DNA of 64,000 nt, from positions 620,001 through 684,000 of the forward strand of contig NZ_AQGU01000029.1 in the NCBI RefSeq assembly GCF_014905615.1. Reading direction: 5' to 3'. The notes beneath the pieces are model-generated. The model was not told the origin of the DNA and searched no databases. It worked only from the letters and a program-made list of their open reading frames with translations. A program made the translations under genes and the position numbers. This DNA is from Pseudoalteromonas aliena SW19 (lineage in GTDB: Bacteria; Pseudomonadota; Gammaproteobacteria; Enterobacterales; Alteromonadaceae). This document shows positions 35,374 to 43,958 of the stretch, one piece after another. Position 1 is the first letter of the stretch, and every line of letters begins with the position of its first letter.

Positions 35374-37323
35374 ATGTATGGAAAATTAATAACAGCGACT
35401 GTTGTTACTGCATTGCTGCAAAGTACTGCTGCACATGCTTTGCCTGATTCACGAAAGGGAAACCCTCTCGATGCAATCGGTATTCAAACCCCAGCAGGAG
35501 TTGGTGATGTTATTGTCGATCATGAAAATGCAAATACATTGCATGTTGGGCCCGCGTCAGTAAAGCAAATTCGCGGTACTTACGCGGAGCTCGGTGCTGC
35601 AGGCCCTCAATGCGCTGATTATATTAATATTAAATCTCAAGCATATAGACAACTTGCGACTCCAGTATTACAAGAACAAGCTTACTTAAATAATGATTTT
35701 GTAAGTAACTGGTATCAACTGACATACGGTATACCACGTGCAAATATTGATGGTTTAAACGAAATTAAAAATGCCCGTAAAATAATTAATGACGCAGCGT
35801 TAGAAAATGATGGTGTGATTGATAACTACTACAGACTAAAAACACAATGGACTGGTATTGAAACAGAGTATGCATTACTGCTCGAAGAGCGTGATAAATT
35901 AGACCGCGCGCAATCGGACGAAACAACCAATTGTATTGTAACAAGTGGCGGTGACTCTAACAGAATGTACTCTTGTATTGTTGGCGTAATGAATAAATAT
36001 CAGCCACTTAAAGATACCTTAGCTGTAAAAATCACCTCAATTGAAGGACAGCGAAATGCAATTCGCTCGGACTATTATGTAGCGAAAGGTTTGTACGACG
36101 CTTATAAAGAAAAAATAGAAGTGGTTAGTGACAATGTTGCTTTTCATGCTCAAATTCTGGCTGCACAAACTATTATTTCTAAAAGTGCTTTTGAGCTAGA
36201 AGATAAGCTAGTTAAAACTGAAGGGGTTAAAATTACTGGTTTAGCAAGTGCCGGTTATAACCTTTGGGACCAAGAGCGAAATCTACTTGCTAATGCGCTT
36301 TATAATGCAGGACACGGTAATTATAGCGTGAAACAACTGGATGTATTTAATGTGCGCTTAAATTCCGGCGTCACCCGTAATAATCCAAATGTTGATGTTG
36401 AAGGTCAAAGTGTCTTTTCGAAAAACGTGTGGAGTTTCCCAGCTGATACTTTGTTAAACAATAACATAGTTAGTGATTGGTCGATGCCATTTGAGCGGGA
36501 AAATCGTGGCGATACAATCCACTTTGACGCGATGGATAAAAATTCATTTGCGGCAGGCGGAATTGACTTTTTTGTTACCAAAGATGCGCGTTGTGGTGAA
36601 TATACTCAGGAAGTCGAAGAGCATTATTCGGGTACTAATAACAATGTAACCGTGTCTTGGAAAGTAATACGAAAACTATACGAACCTCAACCAAACCGAG
36701 TTGTTTTAACTGCTAACTTGGGACTTGCTTATAACTATTACGCATACCCAGGTCCTATCAAAGGCGAATGTTCAATTGACGTTGATCGTATGAACAGTTA
36801 CTGGAGAAATAGTGGTAAATCTAAAGGTTGGAGTTGGTTTAGAACTAAAACAAATAGCTGGGATAACATTCGTGAGTCTGCCCGTGAAAACTTAGGTATG
36901 GATTGTAAGCTCGATCTAAAACCTCAATCAAATGATCCAACTGTTGCTGCAGAAATTGCACAAAATATTGAAGTGCAAATGTACAACGATATGTGGCAAA
37001 TGTTCCTATCAGTTTACGCAGAGTCTTACGATATTGATGTTGCTGAGCCTGCTGTAACTGATGCCGGTGAAAGTGATGTTGGCGCAACATTAGGCAGTGG
37101 TTTAACTAAAATATGCCCGATGAACGTTTATTGCCAATTCGGTAACATTGTTTTACGAACACTCGATAAAATTGGTGGCTCTAAAGCACAAGGCACTACT
37201 TCTCATGTTTCAACTCAATACGGAAAAATTTGGAAACGATTTGAGAAAAACACATGGAATGTGCAAGAAGGAAGTGCATTGATTAGAGCTAAAGTGTGTG
37301 TAGATGAAACACAGTGTAATTAG
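35374..37323 (+). CDS. Exported protein C of the novel locus (649 aa)
   Basis: Not recognised. The signal peptide MYGKLITATVVTALLQSTAA is cleaved near AHA. The N-terminal ~330 residues look largely helical and coiled-coil-like (YYRLKTQWTGIETEYALLLE, KITSIEGQRNAIRSDYYVAK). The next part is beta-rich with aromatic pairs (VTVSWKVIRKLYEPQPNRVV, AYNYYAYPGPIKGECSI). The end carries spaced Cys (MDCKLDL, KICPMNVYCQFGN, KVCVDETQCN). There is no transmembrane stretch after the signal. The helical stalk plus beta head could fit a surface fibre or pore-forming protein, but that is speculation. A strong terminator follows at 37335. Confidence 0.75.
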   Translation: MYGKLITATVVTALLQSTAAHALPDSRKGNPLDAIGIQTPAGVGDVIVDHENANTLHVGPASVKQIRGTYAELGAAGPQCADYINIKSQAYRQLATPVLQEQAYLNNDFVSNWYQLTYGIPRANIDGLNEIKNARKIINDAALENDGVIDNYYRLKTQWTGIETEYALLLEERDKLDRAQSDETTNCIVTSGGDSNRMYSCIVGVMNKYQPLKDTLAVKITSIEGQRNAIRSDYYVAKGLYDAYKEKIEVVSDNVAFHAQILAAQTIISKSAFELEDKLVKTEGVKITGLASAGYNLWDQERNLLANALYNAGHGNYSVKQLDVFNVRLNSGVTRNNPNVDVEGQSVFSKNVWSFPADTLLNNNIVSDWSMPFERENRGDTIHFDAMDKNSFAAGGIDFFVTKDARCGEYTQEVEEHYSGTNNNVTVSWKVIRKLYEPQPNRVVLTANLGLAYNYYAYPGPIKGECSIDVDRMNSYWRNSGKSKGWSWFRTKTNSWDNIRESARENLGMDCKLDLKPQSNDPTVAAEIAQNIEVQMYNDMWQMFLSVYAESYDIDVAEPAVTDAGESDVGATLGSGLTKICPMNVYCQFGNIVLRTLDKIGGSKAQGTTSHVSTQYGKIWKRFEKNTWNVQEGSALIRAKVCVDETQCN

Positions 37324-37334
37324 TTTATAAGTAT

Positions 37335-37360
37335 AAAATGGGGAGGTTACTCCCCATTTT
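37335..37360 (+). terminator. Terminator inside the exported-protein locus
   Basis: AAAATGGGGA-GGTTAC-TCCCCATTTT is a perfect 10-bp stem with a 6-nt loop, ending in TTTT. It is 12 bp after the gene C stop. It should end or attenuate transcription of genes A-C before gene D. Confidence 0.85.
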
Positions 37361-37394
37361 CTCAAGATAATTTATTTATATATAGGATTTAGTT

Positions 37395-37946
37395 ATGAAA
37401 ACAAGTTTGATTACTGTAATCGTGATTATTATATCTTTAGCAAGTTATTTGGGGATAGTTAATTACAATCAGAGCAATCATGTGTCGCAAAACGAGGGTA
37501 TAGCCCAATCAATTAATGATGATTCGCACAAGGAAACCTCGACTTTAGCTGATCCGCTTCACACAGATGAATTAAAAATAAAGAATAAATTGAGTACTGA
37601 AAAAGTGTCAGGATCAGTTGATATACAAGAGATTGTTCAAGAAAGCTTCGAAACCCCGCTTAGCCAAGAAGATGAATATTATAGTTTTATAATTTCGGAG
37701 TTTCCTCAGCTAGAAGATGATGTGACGACTTACCGCAGCGCTGTAAAAGCGCAACGCGATAATGTTGAAATTTACGAAGCCCATGTTTCTGAACGCAATA
37801 AACGTGTTGCAGCTAACAAAAGTACGAGCTCAGGCTCTGATACTGAATTGACCTACCAAAGGGACTTACTCCTAGAGCAAGCCAAAGAGCTTGGTAAGCA
37901 AGCAATGCTTCTGAACGAAGCAATAAGAAATGCGGCATATAATTAG
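37395..37946 (+). CDS. Signal-anchored coiled-coil protein D of the novel locus (183 aa)
   Basis: Not recognised. One N-terminal hydrophobic segment (LITVIVIIISLASYLGIV) without a good cleavage site suggests an inner-membrane anchor with the rest in the periplasm. A polar Ser/Asp/Lys-rich linker follows, then a helical, probably coiled-coil end (VTTYRSAVKAQRDNVEIYEA, and LTYQRDLLLEQAKELGKQA). There are no Cys. AGGA stands before the ATG. It comes directly after the terminator at 37335 and 30 bp before the PKD lipoprotein, so it may start a second transcription unit. Confidence 0.65.
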   Translation: MKTSLITVIVIIISLASYLGIVNYNQSNHVSQNEGIAQSINDDSHKETSTLADPLHTDELKIKNKLSTEKVSGSVDIQEIVQESFETPLSQEDEYYSFIISEFPQLEDDVTTYRSAVKAQRDNVEIYEAHVSERNKRVAANKSTSSGSDTELTYQRDLLLEQAKELGKQAMLLNEAIRNAAYN

Positions 37947-37976
37947 TCCAATAATAAAATAATCAAGGAATAGAAT

Positions 37977-40355
37977 ATGAAATGGAAAAATAGCATAGCA
38001 GCATCAACATGCATTTTAATGTCAGCTTGTGGTGGAGGCTCGGGTGGTGATGAACAACCCAAAAGCGTTGGTACAGCAAAAACTAACGCAACCCCTGTTG
38101 CGCAAATTATGCCAAAAACATCAAATTTAAATTTAGGCTCTGCTACGACATTTAACGCATCAAAAAGTTATGATTCTGACGGTGATGCTTTGGAATATAA
38201 TTGGGAATTAATTCGCAAGAATGATCAAGTATCTATACCTCTGGATAAAAACGATAGTGAAGAAATTATTATTACTCTACAAGATGAAGGAGAGTATATA
38301 CTTCGCTTAAAAGTAAGCGATGGCAAATTATTTAGCCCTTTAGCTGAGTTACCTTTAAAGCTAGTTGGTAGTGCGGACTTAACGGCTCGTGCCGGTACTA
38401 ATTTTACTGTAAAAAAGGGTCAAGTAATTAATCTCAATGGGGCTGATAGCCGCACCCTAGATGGCCTGATTACAGCTTATAGTTGGAATATCACTGAAAA
38501 ACCAGCTGGCAGTACTGCAACTATATTTAGTAACCAACGCGTGAAAACAAACTTTGTAGCGGATGCTATAGGTAAATATACAGCCGAACTTACTATTGAA
38601 AATAGTTCAAATCAGGTCGCAAAAGATACGGTTGTGATTACAAGTGATGATTTAGCTAAAAACTCATCACCCGTTGCTATTTTAACAAGCGAAAAAACGC
38701 TTATTCGCCCTAATGAAATACTCCAAATTGACACAAGTAAAAGTTATGACCCTGATCGCTATGAACAACTTTCATATAGCTGGTCCGTGCTTTCTTCACC
38801 AGCAAATAGTGACGCAACACTGAGTTCGCAAACGGGCGCTAGCAATAGCTTTTCAGCATCTGTAAATGGAAGTTATGAAATAGCCCTACGGTTGACCGAC
38901 TCTCAAGGTGATTACAGCGATGCTCCTTATCAAGTTGAAGTTGGAACAAGTAATCAAGCCCCTATCGCTAAGTTAGGCTCTGATACTTCGATTACTCTAG
39001 AGACTCCAATTTCATTGGTATGTGACTCATGCTTTGATCCAGAGGGAGCCGATCTTAGCTTTGTTTGGAAGTTACTAGGAAAACCTGCCAATAGTAATCG
39101 TGAAATTGAATCACCAACAACAGCAAATGCAACGCTTACACCGGATGTTATTGGGGAGTATATCATTGCTGTTACCGTTTCTGATGGTCAGTTACAAACA
39201 GCATCCAATACTCAAGTACTCGATGCTAGGGTTAACAAAAAGCCTATTGCAAAAATATTAACATCTGATGAAGCATATTTAGGCAATAAAATACTCTTAG
39301 ATGGATCAAAAAGCTACGACCCTGAAGGTGCAACGTTAAGCTACGAATGGAAAATCATTGAACAACCTAGTAATGATGAAATTTATACCGAAGCGAATGG
39401 TAAAGCTCATTTTACTTCTTCAAGCACAGGGAAGTACGTTGTCTCATTGCGCACTAATGATGGCGTTCAGTTCTCAGATCCTAAAACCATAGCAATTAGC
39501 GTTAAAGATGATCTTGCACCAGTCATTGTACTAAAAGGCGAGAATAACCGCACCATTGCGTTAGGTGACACTGTGACTATCGATGCCACTCAAAGTTATG
39601 ATCCAGAGGGCACGGCGCTTACATATTCGTGGTCATTACAAAAACCTGTTAATTCATCAATTAGTATAGTTGATAGTAGTGCACAAATAGTTGAGTTTAC
39701 TCCTGATATAGGCGGTATTTATATCGCAGAGTTGATGATTAAAGATGCAGCGAATAATACCGCGAGTAAAAAAGTAACCGTTGAAGTGACTCAACAGTCA
39801 AACACTCTTATCGGAACAGTGAAAGGACGTATTGTAGATACCACTTTAAATGGTGTCGAAAATGCGGCATTCAATATTAATGGAAAAAAATATAGTACTG
39901 ATAAGCAGGGTGTTTTCGATGTTGAAGTAAATATTGATGAAGGCAGCTTAATTACGGTAACAACAGAGGATGAACGCTTAGCTGAGTCTAAATATGTCAC
40001 TGCGGCCATTTCTCAACAAGATTTTATTATTGATATGGGGGATTCATTTGTACCGGTCAAGCAGGACGTTGATACTTACCTATGGACTTGTGCTGAGTAC
40101 AGTGGATCTAAGAATGTTAATTTGCGCTTTAATATGGTTGATACTTTTCCTGAGGCAACAAAATTCGTTCCTACATTTGATCAAACATTTAGCCATACTG
40201 TTGATACGAATAAAATAATTGCACTCCCTTCAACAGCAACGTTTGAACTAATGGTCGATGAGGGCTTAGAAATCACCGCACCAGGCTCGAGAGTGACCAT
40301 CTATTATGCACCAGTTCTAGGGGCTATGAATATTATAACCATTTGTAACCAATAA
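37977..40355 (+). CDS. PKD-repeat lipoprotein E of the novel locus (792 aa)
   Basis: An outer-membrane or surface lipoprotein. The signal ends in the lipobox LMSAC followed by GGGSGG, a common spacer (Cys18). The body holds about six Ig-like PKD repeats of some 85-100 residues, recognised by SKSYDSDGDALEYNWEL, SKSYDPDRYEQLSYSW, DPEGADLSFVWKLL, SKSYDPEGATLSYEWK and TQSYDPEGTALTYSWS. Then a carboxypeptidase-regulatory-like module (VKGRIVDTTLNGVENAAFNI) and a distinct C-terminal domain with two Cys (LWTCAEY, ITICNQ) follow. PKD arrays usually serve as stiff binding or spacer modules; here the protein may anchor the locus's other products. It is 15 bp before gene F. Confidence 0.85.
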   Translation: MKWKNSIAASTCILMSACGGGSGGDEQPKSVGTAKTNATPVAQIMPKTSNLNLGSATTFNASKSYDSDGDALEYNWELIRKNDQVSIPLDKNDSEEIIITLQDEGEYILRLKVSDGKLFSPLAELPLKLVGSADLTARAGTNFTVKKGQVINLNGADSRTLDGLITAYSWNITEKPAGSTATIFSNQRVKTNFVADAIGKYTAELTIENSSNQVAKDTVVITSDDLAKNSSPVAILTSEKTLIRPNEILQIDTSKSYDPDRYEQLSYSWSVLSSPANSDATLSSQTGASNSFSASVNGSYEIALRLTDSQGDYSDAPYQVEVGTSNQAPIAKLGSDTSITLETPISLVCDSCFDPEGADLSFVWKLLGKPANSNREIESPTTANATLTPDVIGEYIIAVTVSDGQLQTASNTQVLDARVNKKPIAKILTSDEAYLGNKILLDGSKSYDPEGATLSYEWKIIEQPSNDEIYTEANGKAHFTSSSTGKYVVSLRTNDGVQFSDPKTIAISVKDDLAPVIVLKGENNRTIALGDTVTIDATQSYDPEGTALTYSWSLQKPVNSSISIVDSSAQIVEFTPDIGGIYIAELMIKDAANNTASKKVTVEVTQQSNTLIGTVKGRIVDTTLNGVENAAFNINGKKYSTDKQGVFDVEVNIDEGSLITVTTEDERLAESKYVTAAISQQDFIIDMGDSFVPVKQDVDTYLWTCAEYSGSKNVNLRFNMVDTFPEATKFVPTFDQTFSHTVDTNKIIALPSTATFELMVDEGLEITAPGSRVTIYYAPVLGAMNIITICNQ

Positions 40356-40370
40356 AAAGGAAATTAAAAA

Positions 40371-40871
40371 ATGAAGTTTGTTAAATCTTTAATGCTATTG
40401 ATGTTACTTACTTTTGGAGCCAGTGCGGTAGAACCAATTTATGTCGGCGGCACCCAATATAGCTATACAGATGGTGATTTCGAGCCAATCTTCGTTAATG
40501 GAAGCGTGACGGGTTATGAAGCCGAAATAGATGTTTTACTCGATGAATATGATGAATATCTAGGGGGTTACCCTGAATTGATTTTTGATATTAGTGGTGG
40601 TGCCGCTGGCTCAATTGGTGGGCAGCCATTAAAAGTTGAAATGGATGTTTCCTGTTCGGGTATTGACGTTGGTTATGATGCAGATTTGATATTAAATCGC
40701 AGAGGTAAACTAACACCAGCGCGTTTTTCTATTTATAAGCGACTACAAACAGATGGGCAATGTAAAAAGTTAAAACTGAAAGTAAATAAAATGGGCTCTT
40801 CAGCCTTGGACAATGAAGCAACAATAGATGCTTTTAACGTTAATTTAATCATTTATTTAAACTTAATTTAA
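40371..40871 (+). CDS. Small exported protein F, beta-rich paralogue family (166 aa)
   Basis: The first of six related small exported proteins. The signal peptide MKFVKSLMLLMLLTFGASA is followed by VEPIYVGGTQYSYTDGDFEP, which shares the IYVGG.xY....DF.P pattern with proteins G, H and K. Then come GYEAEIDV, PELIFDISGG, a Cys in MDVSCSGID and a second in GQCKKLKLKV, probably one disulfide. It is an all-beta-looking domain of about 145 residues with no known relatives that I can name. AAGGA lies before the ATG, 15 bp after the lipoprotein gene. Confidence 0.75.
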   Translation: MKFVKSLMLLMLLTFGASAVEPIYVGGTQYSYTDGDFEPIFVNGSVTGYEAEIDVLLDEYDEYLGGYPELIFDISGGAAGSIGGQPLKVEMDVSCSGIDVGYDADLILNRRGKLTPARFSIYKRLQTDGQCKKLKLKVNKMGSSALDNEATIDAFNVNLIIYLNLI

Positions 40872-40883
40872 AGGAATAAAAAT

Positions 40884-41459
40884 ATGAAAAAACAAATAGT
40901 AATGCTAATTTTTTGTGCATTGAGTATGCTTTCATCAGAAGTAATGGCCTTTGATGAATCTCCTCTTGTACGATGTTGTGACTTTAGAGATAGATTTTGT
41001 GAACCTTTTGAAATAAATCACTCTTTTTCAGAGCAGCAAATGCTTGATGCTGCTAAGCCTATGAATTTAAGTGCTCCAATATATGTTGGGGGTGCCAGAT
41101 ATACTTTGAATAAGTCAGATTTCAATCCAGTTTATTCTACAAGGGTGATTCATAGACCTTGCCGAGGAGGTGATCCTATAATCATTAATACTTTGGTTGG
41201 TTATGAAGTTACTTTTCCTGTAGATGGAGATTATGGTCAAGAGCTTTTCTTTGACATAAATGGCCGCTCAAATAAGTCAATGAACTTAGCCGCTTCGTGC
41301 GGTACTTTTAATGCTAGTGATTCTGGGAATAAATTTGTTATTTCTAAACAACAAAATACAGCGCAGAGCTGTAAAAATATGAAATTGAAATTTACGTTTC
41401 CAAGTAATTCGGCACCTGCCACTATAGATCTCACAGTAACGATATCTGAACAACTTTAA
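40884..41459 (+). CDS. Small exported protein G, paralogue of H (191 aa)
   Basis: Signal peptide MKKQIVMLIFCALSMLSSEV, cut near VMA. A Cys-rich insert (VRCCDFRDRFCEPFEI) precedes the shared domain APIYVGGARYTLNKSDFNPV. It shares MNLAASCGTFNASDSGNKF and the closing LTVTISEQL almost residue for residue with protein H, so G and H are a tandem duplication. GYEVTFPVDGDYGQELFFDI matches the family core. Two Cys of the core (SCGTF, QSCKNMK) are conserved. AAGGA precedes the ATG. Function unknown. Confidence 0.75.
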   Translation: MKKQIVMLIFCALSMLSSEVMAFDESPLVRCCDFRDRFCEPFEINHSFSEQQMLDAAKPMNLSAPIYVGGARYTLNKSDFNPVYSTRVIHRPCRGGDPIIINTLVGYEVTFPVDGDYGQELFFDINGRSNKSMNLAASCGTFNASDSGNKFVISKQQNTAQSCKNMKLKFTFPSNSAPATIDLTVTISEQL

Positions 41460-41484
41460 TTTTAGACTCAATGGATACTTAAAA

Positions 41485-42063
41485 ATGAAATTACAGAGCT
41501 TCCTTATTGGAGTCGTCATATCTCTTACTTTAAGTAGTGCAGTGCTTGCAAAAGTTGATGGGGAAATGAAAACGGTAATTATTGGTCCCCCAAAACCACC
41601 AAGGCCTCCAGTGGATTGCGCATATATTAAAGATCCAATTTTAGACCCGTTGCAATATATTAGCCAAATGCAAACACCTGATCCTATTTATATAGGTGGG
41701 GAACGTTATATATTGAATAAAGAGAATTTCACGCCCATTTTTACGACGGTTGTTTACACTTGTCCAGGGCTGGATCCACTCGTAGTACGCAAATATACGG
41801 GGTTTGAAATATCACTGCCTGTTTATAATGATTTTGGCCAGCCAATATTTTTTGATATTGCAGGTCGAACAGACAGACATATGAATTTAACAGTATCTTG
41901 TGGAACGTTTAGCGCCTCTGACTCGGGGGATAAATTTTATATCTCGCAATCGGTAGTAACAAACGGGAGTTGCAATACATTGTCAATGAAGTTTGATTTC
42001 ACTGCTACGGCAATTCAGCCTCGCACCCTAGATTTGAGCCTTTCTATTTCTGAAGAGTTATAA
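41485..42063 (+). CDS. Small exported protein H, paralogue of G (192 aa)
   Basis: Signal peptide MKLQSFLIGVVISLTLSSAV, cut near VLA. A proline-rich linker (IGPPKPPRPPVDC) replaces the Cys-rich insert of G. The domain starts PDPIYIGGERYILNKENFTP and contains FEISLPVYNDFGQPIFFDIA, MNLTVSCGTFSASDSGDKF and the ending LSLSISEEL. The likeness to G over the whole domain is clear by eye. It is 25 bp after G. A hairpin follows at 42077-42105 before gene I. Confidence 0.75.
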   Translation: MKLQSFLIGVVISLTLSSAVLAKVDGEMKTVIIGPPKPPRPPVDCAYIKDPILDPLQYISQMQTPDPIYIGGERYILNKENFTPIFTTVVYTCPGLDPLVVRKYTGFEISLPVYNDFGQPIFFDIAGRTDRHMNLTVSCGTFSASDSGDKFYISQSVVTNGSCNTLSMKFDFTATAIQPRTLDLSLSISEEL

Positions 42064-42076
42064 ATTAGTGGGTTCA

Positions 42077-42105
42077 GTGCTTCATTTTACAGCTAAGTGA
42101 AGCAC
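42077..42105 (+). other. Intercistronic hairpin between genes H and I
   Basis: GTGCTTCA / TGAAGCAC, extended by three further pairs including one G-T, makes an 11-bp stem with a 7-nt loop, 13 bp after the H stop. No T-run follows, so it is a candidate mRNA stabiliser or processing site rather than a clear terminator. Confidence 0.55.
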
Positions 42106-42130
42106 ATTTAATAAACAATAAGGATGTAGA

Positions 42131-42643
42131 ATGAAAAATTTACTGATAGCTATCGCCTTAATTACAGGTGCTGGCAGTAGTTATGCCGAGGAGCAAACGA
42201 ATTCGCTCAATGTTGACCAAAAAATGGTTATTTTAAATGAGACGGATTTTAGACCTGTTGTTGTATCTTGGGCAAATAGGGATGTTGTAACTGGCTATGA
42301 AGCATTAATAGATATTACGGGCACTAAGTCTTCACTTATTTTTAATGCAAATGGTGAAATATCTGCTAGATGGTTTGCTTCTAATTTTGCTATGACAACT
42401 AAGCTCAGTTGTAATGGTATCCCAATAGGTATGAGCAAAGTATATGGTCAGCGAAAAGCAGGTCAATCTATTCCTGCAAAGCCTGCTATTACTGAATTGA
42501 GACATAACCTTGACGGATGTGAGCAGCTAAAGGTTGAATTATTTAAGGAAGGGTCTTTGAGTCGTCAGTTTTATACGCGAATTCAAAGTATTTCATTGTC
42601 TATTTCAGTCCAAGCTCTTGATATAACTCAAGGAGAGATATAA
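42131..42643 (+). CDS. Small exported protein I, beta-rich paralogue family (170 aa)
   Basis: Signal peptide MKNLLIAIALITGAGSSYA. The shared core is visible as LNETDFRPVVVSW, VTGYEALIDI, and SLIFNANGEISARWFASNFA. It ends with KEGSLSRQFYTRIQSISLSI, a block repeated almost exactly in protein K and, more loosely, in L. Two Cys (KLSCNGI, DGCEQLKVE) match the family's pair. I, K and L form a subgroup distinct from G/H. AAGGA stands before the ATG, and gene J starts 2 bp after the stop. Confidence 0.75.
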   Translation: MKNLLIAIALITGAGSSYAEEQTNSLNVDQKMVILNETDFRPVVVSWANRDVVTGYEALIDITGTKSSLIFNANGEISARWFASNFAMTTKLSCNGIPIGMSKVYGQRKAGQSIPAKPAITELRHNLDGCEQLKVELFKEGSLSRQFYTRIQSISLSISVQALDITQGEI

Positions 42644-42645
42644 AA

Positions 42646-43200
42646 ATGTTTAAAATTATCATAGGTGTAGGCTTACTCACCGCAAATTCAATGAGTTTTG
42701 CCTCAGAAATTGGCCAAGTATTTTCTAATGTCGATATGGAACAACAAAATAATCGATATGAGCTAGTATTGTACCCAAAACAGTTTGAAAGTGCTGCAGT
42801 GGTAGACCTTAAATTAGATGTGCAGGGTAATGGTGAGTTAATGTCACAAATGCAACCGGTTTGCACTCAGTGGCAAGAGAATATGTGTACGGGTTCGTAT
42901 AAAGATATTCTGCACAATGAATTTTTGCACGAAGTCGATGTAGCGCTTTATTGTGATGATGAGCTGTTATATCAAGAAAGAAAAAATAATAGCGAATTCA
43001 CAAATGAAGAAATTAGCTCATTAAGCAGCCACTTGTCATTTAATAAATCGTTAGTAAAAACTATCTCGTTAAGTTGCAATGAAGTTAAGCTTACTATTCA
43101 AACTATGCATGGTGATAATGCCGCTATTATCCAAGGAAGAATTAACTTGTTGAACAGTACTTCTGGTTTGAGTAACGAAAACTATGAGCTTATAAAATGA
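42646..43200 (+). CDS. Small exported protein J of the novel locus (184 aa)
   Basis: Signal peptide MFKIIIGVGLLTANSMSFA. It lacks the DF.P and LSRQFYT blocks of its neighbours but has a comparable size, an early YELVLYPKQFESAAVVDLKL strand pattern and four Cys (PVCTQW, NMCTGS, LYCDDE, LSCNEVKLTI). It could be a strongly diverged family member or an unrelated partner. AAGGAGAG precedes the ATG. It is tightly packed: 2 bp after I, and its stop overlaps the K start (ATGA). Confidence 0.7.
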   Translation: MFKIIIGVGLLTANSMSFASEIGQVFSNVDMEQQNNRYELVLYPKQFESAAVVDLKLDVQGNGELMSQMQPVCTQWQENMCTGSYKDILHNEFLHEVDVALYCDDELLYQERKNNSEFTNEEISSLSSHLSFNKSLVKTISLSCNEVKLTIQTMHGDNAAIIQGRINLLNSTSGLSNENYELIK

Positions 43201-43700
43201 AGGCACTACTTTTAATATCTAGCTTATTTTTTTGCTCTGCTGCTATTGCACAACCTGTTGATGTTGGGGGAGCGATATATGAACTGCAATTTAGTGATTT
43301 CTTGCCAATAAAAGTACCCTATGCTGGTAGCGAAGCGGTTATAGCTTACCAAGCAAAAGTTAATGTAGACGGTGATTATGCTCAGGACTTAACGTACCGC
43401 ATTGGTGGAAAAGTGGAAACAAGGTGGTTTGCAGGCAACATGGCGGTGAGTTTGTCTGCTACCTGTGATTCACCATATATAGATCAACCAATATTTATTG
43501 GTGAAGATCTTGATTATGGTGATAGATACCAAAATATTTCTTACTTAGCTAAGCCAAGTTTTGCTAATACGCTAAATACGGGTGGAAATTGCCAAGCACT
43601 GACTGTTCGAATAGATAAAGAAGGACATTTAAGTCGTCAATTTTATACCCGTGTCACAAATCTTGAATTTAATGTTCAAATAATAGAAAAGTTATTTTAA
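43197..43700 (+). CDS. Small exported protein K, beta-rich paralogue family (167 aa)
   Basis: Signal peptide MKALLLISSLFFCSAAIA, then QPVDVGGAIYELQFSDFLPI, the family's N-terminal pattern. The core YRIGGKVETRWFAGNMAVSL parallels ISARWFASNFAMTT of I, and IDKEGHLSRQFYTRVTNLEF parallels I again. Cys pair: SATCDSP and GGNCQALTV. Its ATG overlaps the J stop by 4 bp, so translation is coupled. A terminator follows at 43708, which closes the second transcription unit. Confidence 0.75.
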   Translation: MKALLLISSLFFCSAAIAQPVDVGGAIYELQFSDFLPIKVPYAGSEAVIAYQAKVNVDGDYAQDLTYRIGGKVETRWFAGNMAVSLSATCDSPYIDQPIFIGEDLDYGDRYQNISYLAKPSFANTLNTGGNCQALTVRIDKEGHLSRQFYTRVTNLEFNVQIIEKLF

Positions 43701-43707
43701 TCACTGC

Positions 43708-43730
43708 AAGGCACTTATTTAGTGCCTTTT
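43708..43730 (+). terminator. Terminator after gene K
   Basis: AAGGCACT-TATTT-AGTGCCTT followed by TT forms an 8-bp stem 8 bp after the K stop codon. Confidence 0.82.
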
Positions 43731-43736
43731 CAGTAT

Positions 43737-43763
43737 GGCTTTTTATCTTTCGAGGTCAAATTT
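43737..43763. repeat. Solo end of a family 1 miniature element
   Basis: GGCTTTTTATCTTTCGAGG followed by TCAAATTT is nearly the same as the complement of the right end of the 44915-45225 element (GGGGCTGTTTATCTTTCGAGG...). No other part of the element follows, so this looks like a remnant of an excised or deleted copy. Confidence 0.55.
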
Positions 43764-43862
43764 TAGTCCTTAAAGATTAACCGGTCCTAATACACACGCT
43801 AAATAATCAGTTACCACGACAGAGAAATAACTCAACAATAAAGTATAAATTACATTATGTGG

Positions 43863-43905
43863 TTGCCATGTTTAAGTGAACTTTAACACGGCAAGTAGGT
43901 TTTTT
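43863..43905 (+). other. Imperfect hairpin with T-run upstream of gene L
   Basis: TTGCCATGTTTAAG and CTTTAACACGGCAA pair with two mismatches around a 4-nt loop, and a run of six T follows at 43900-43905. It lies between the K terminator and gene L. It may be a second terminator or a leader attenuator for L. Confidence 0.4.
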
Positions 43906-43958
43906 AGTCCGTAAAACTGATTAATATTTTATAAAAATGGTATCGTAAGGAACAACCC

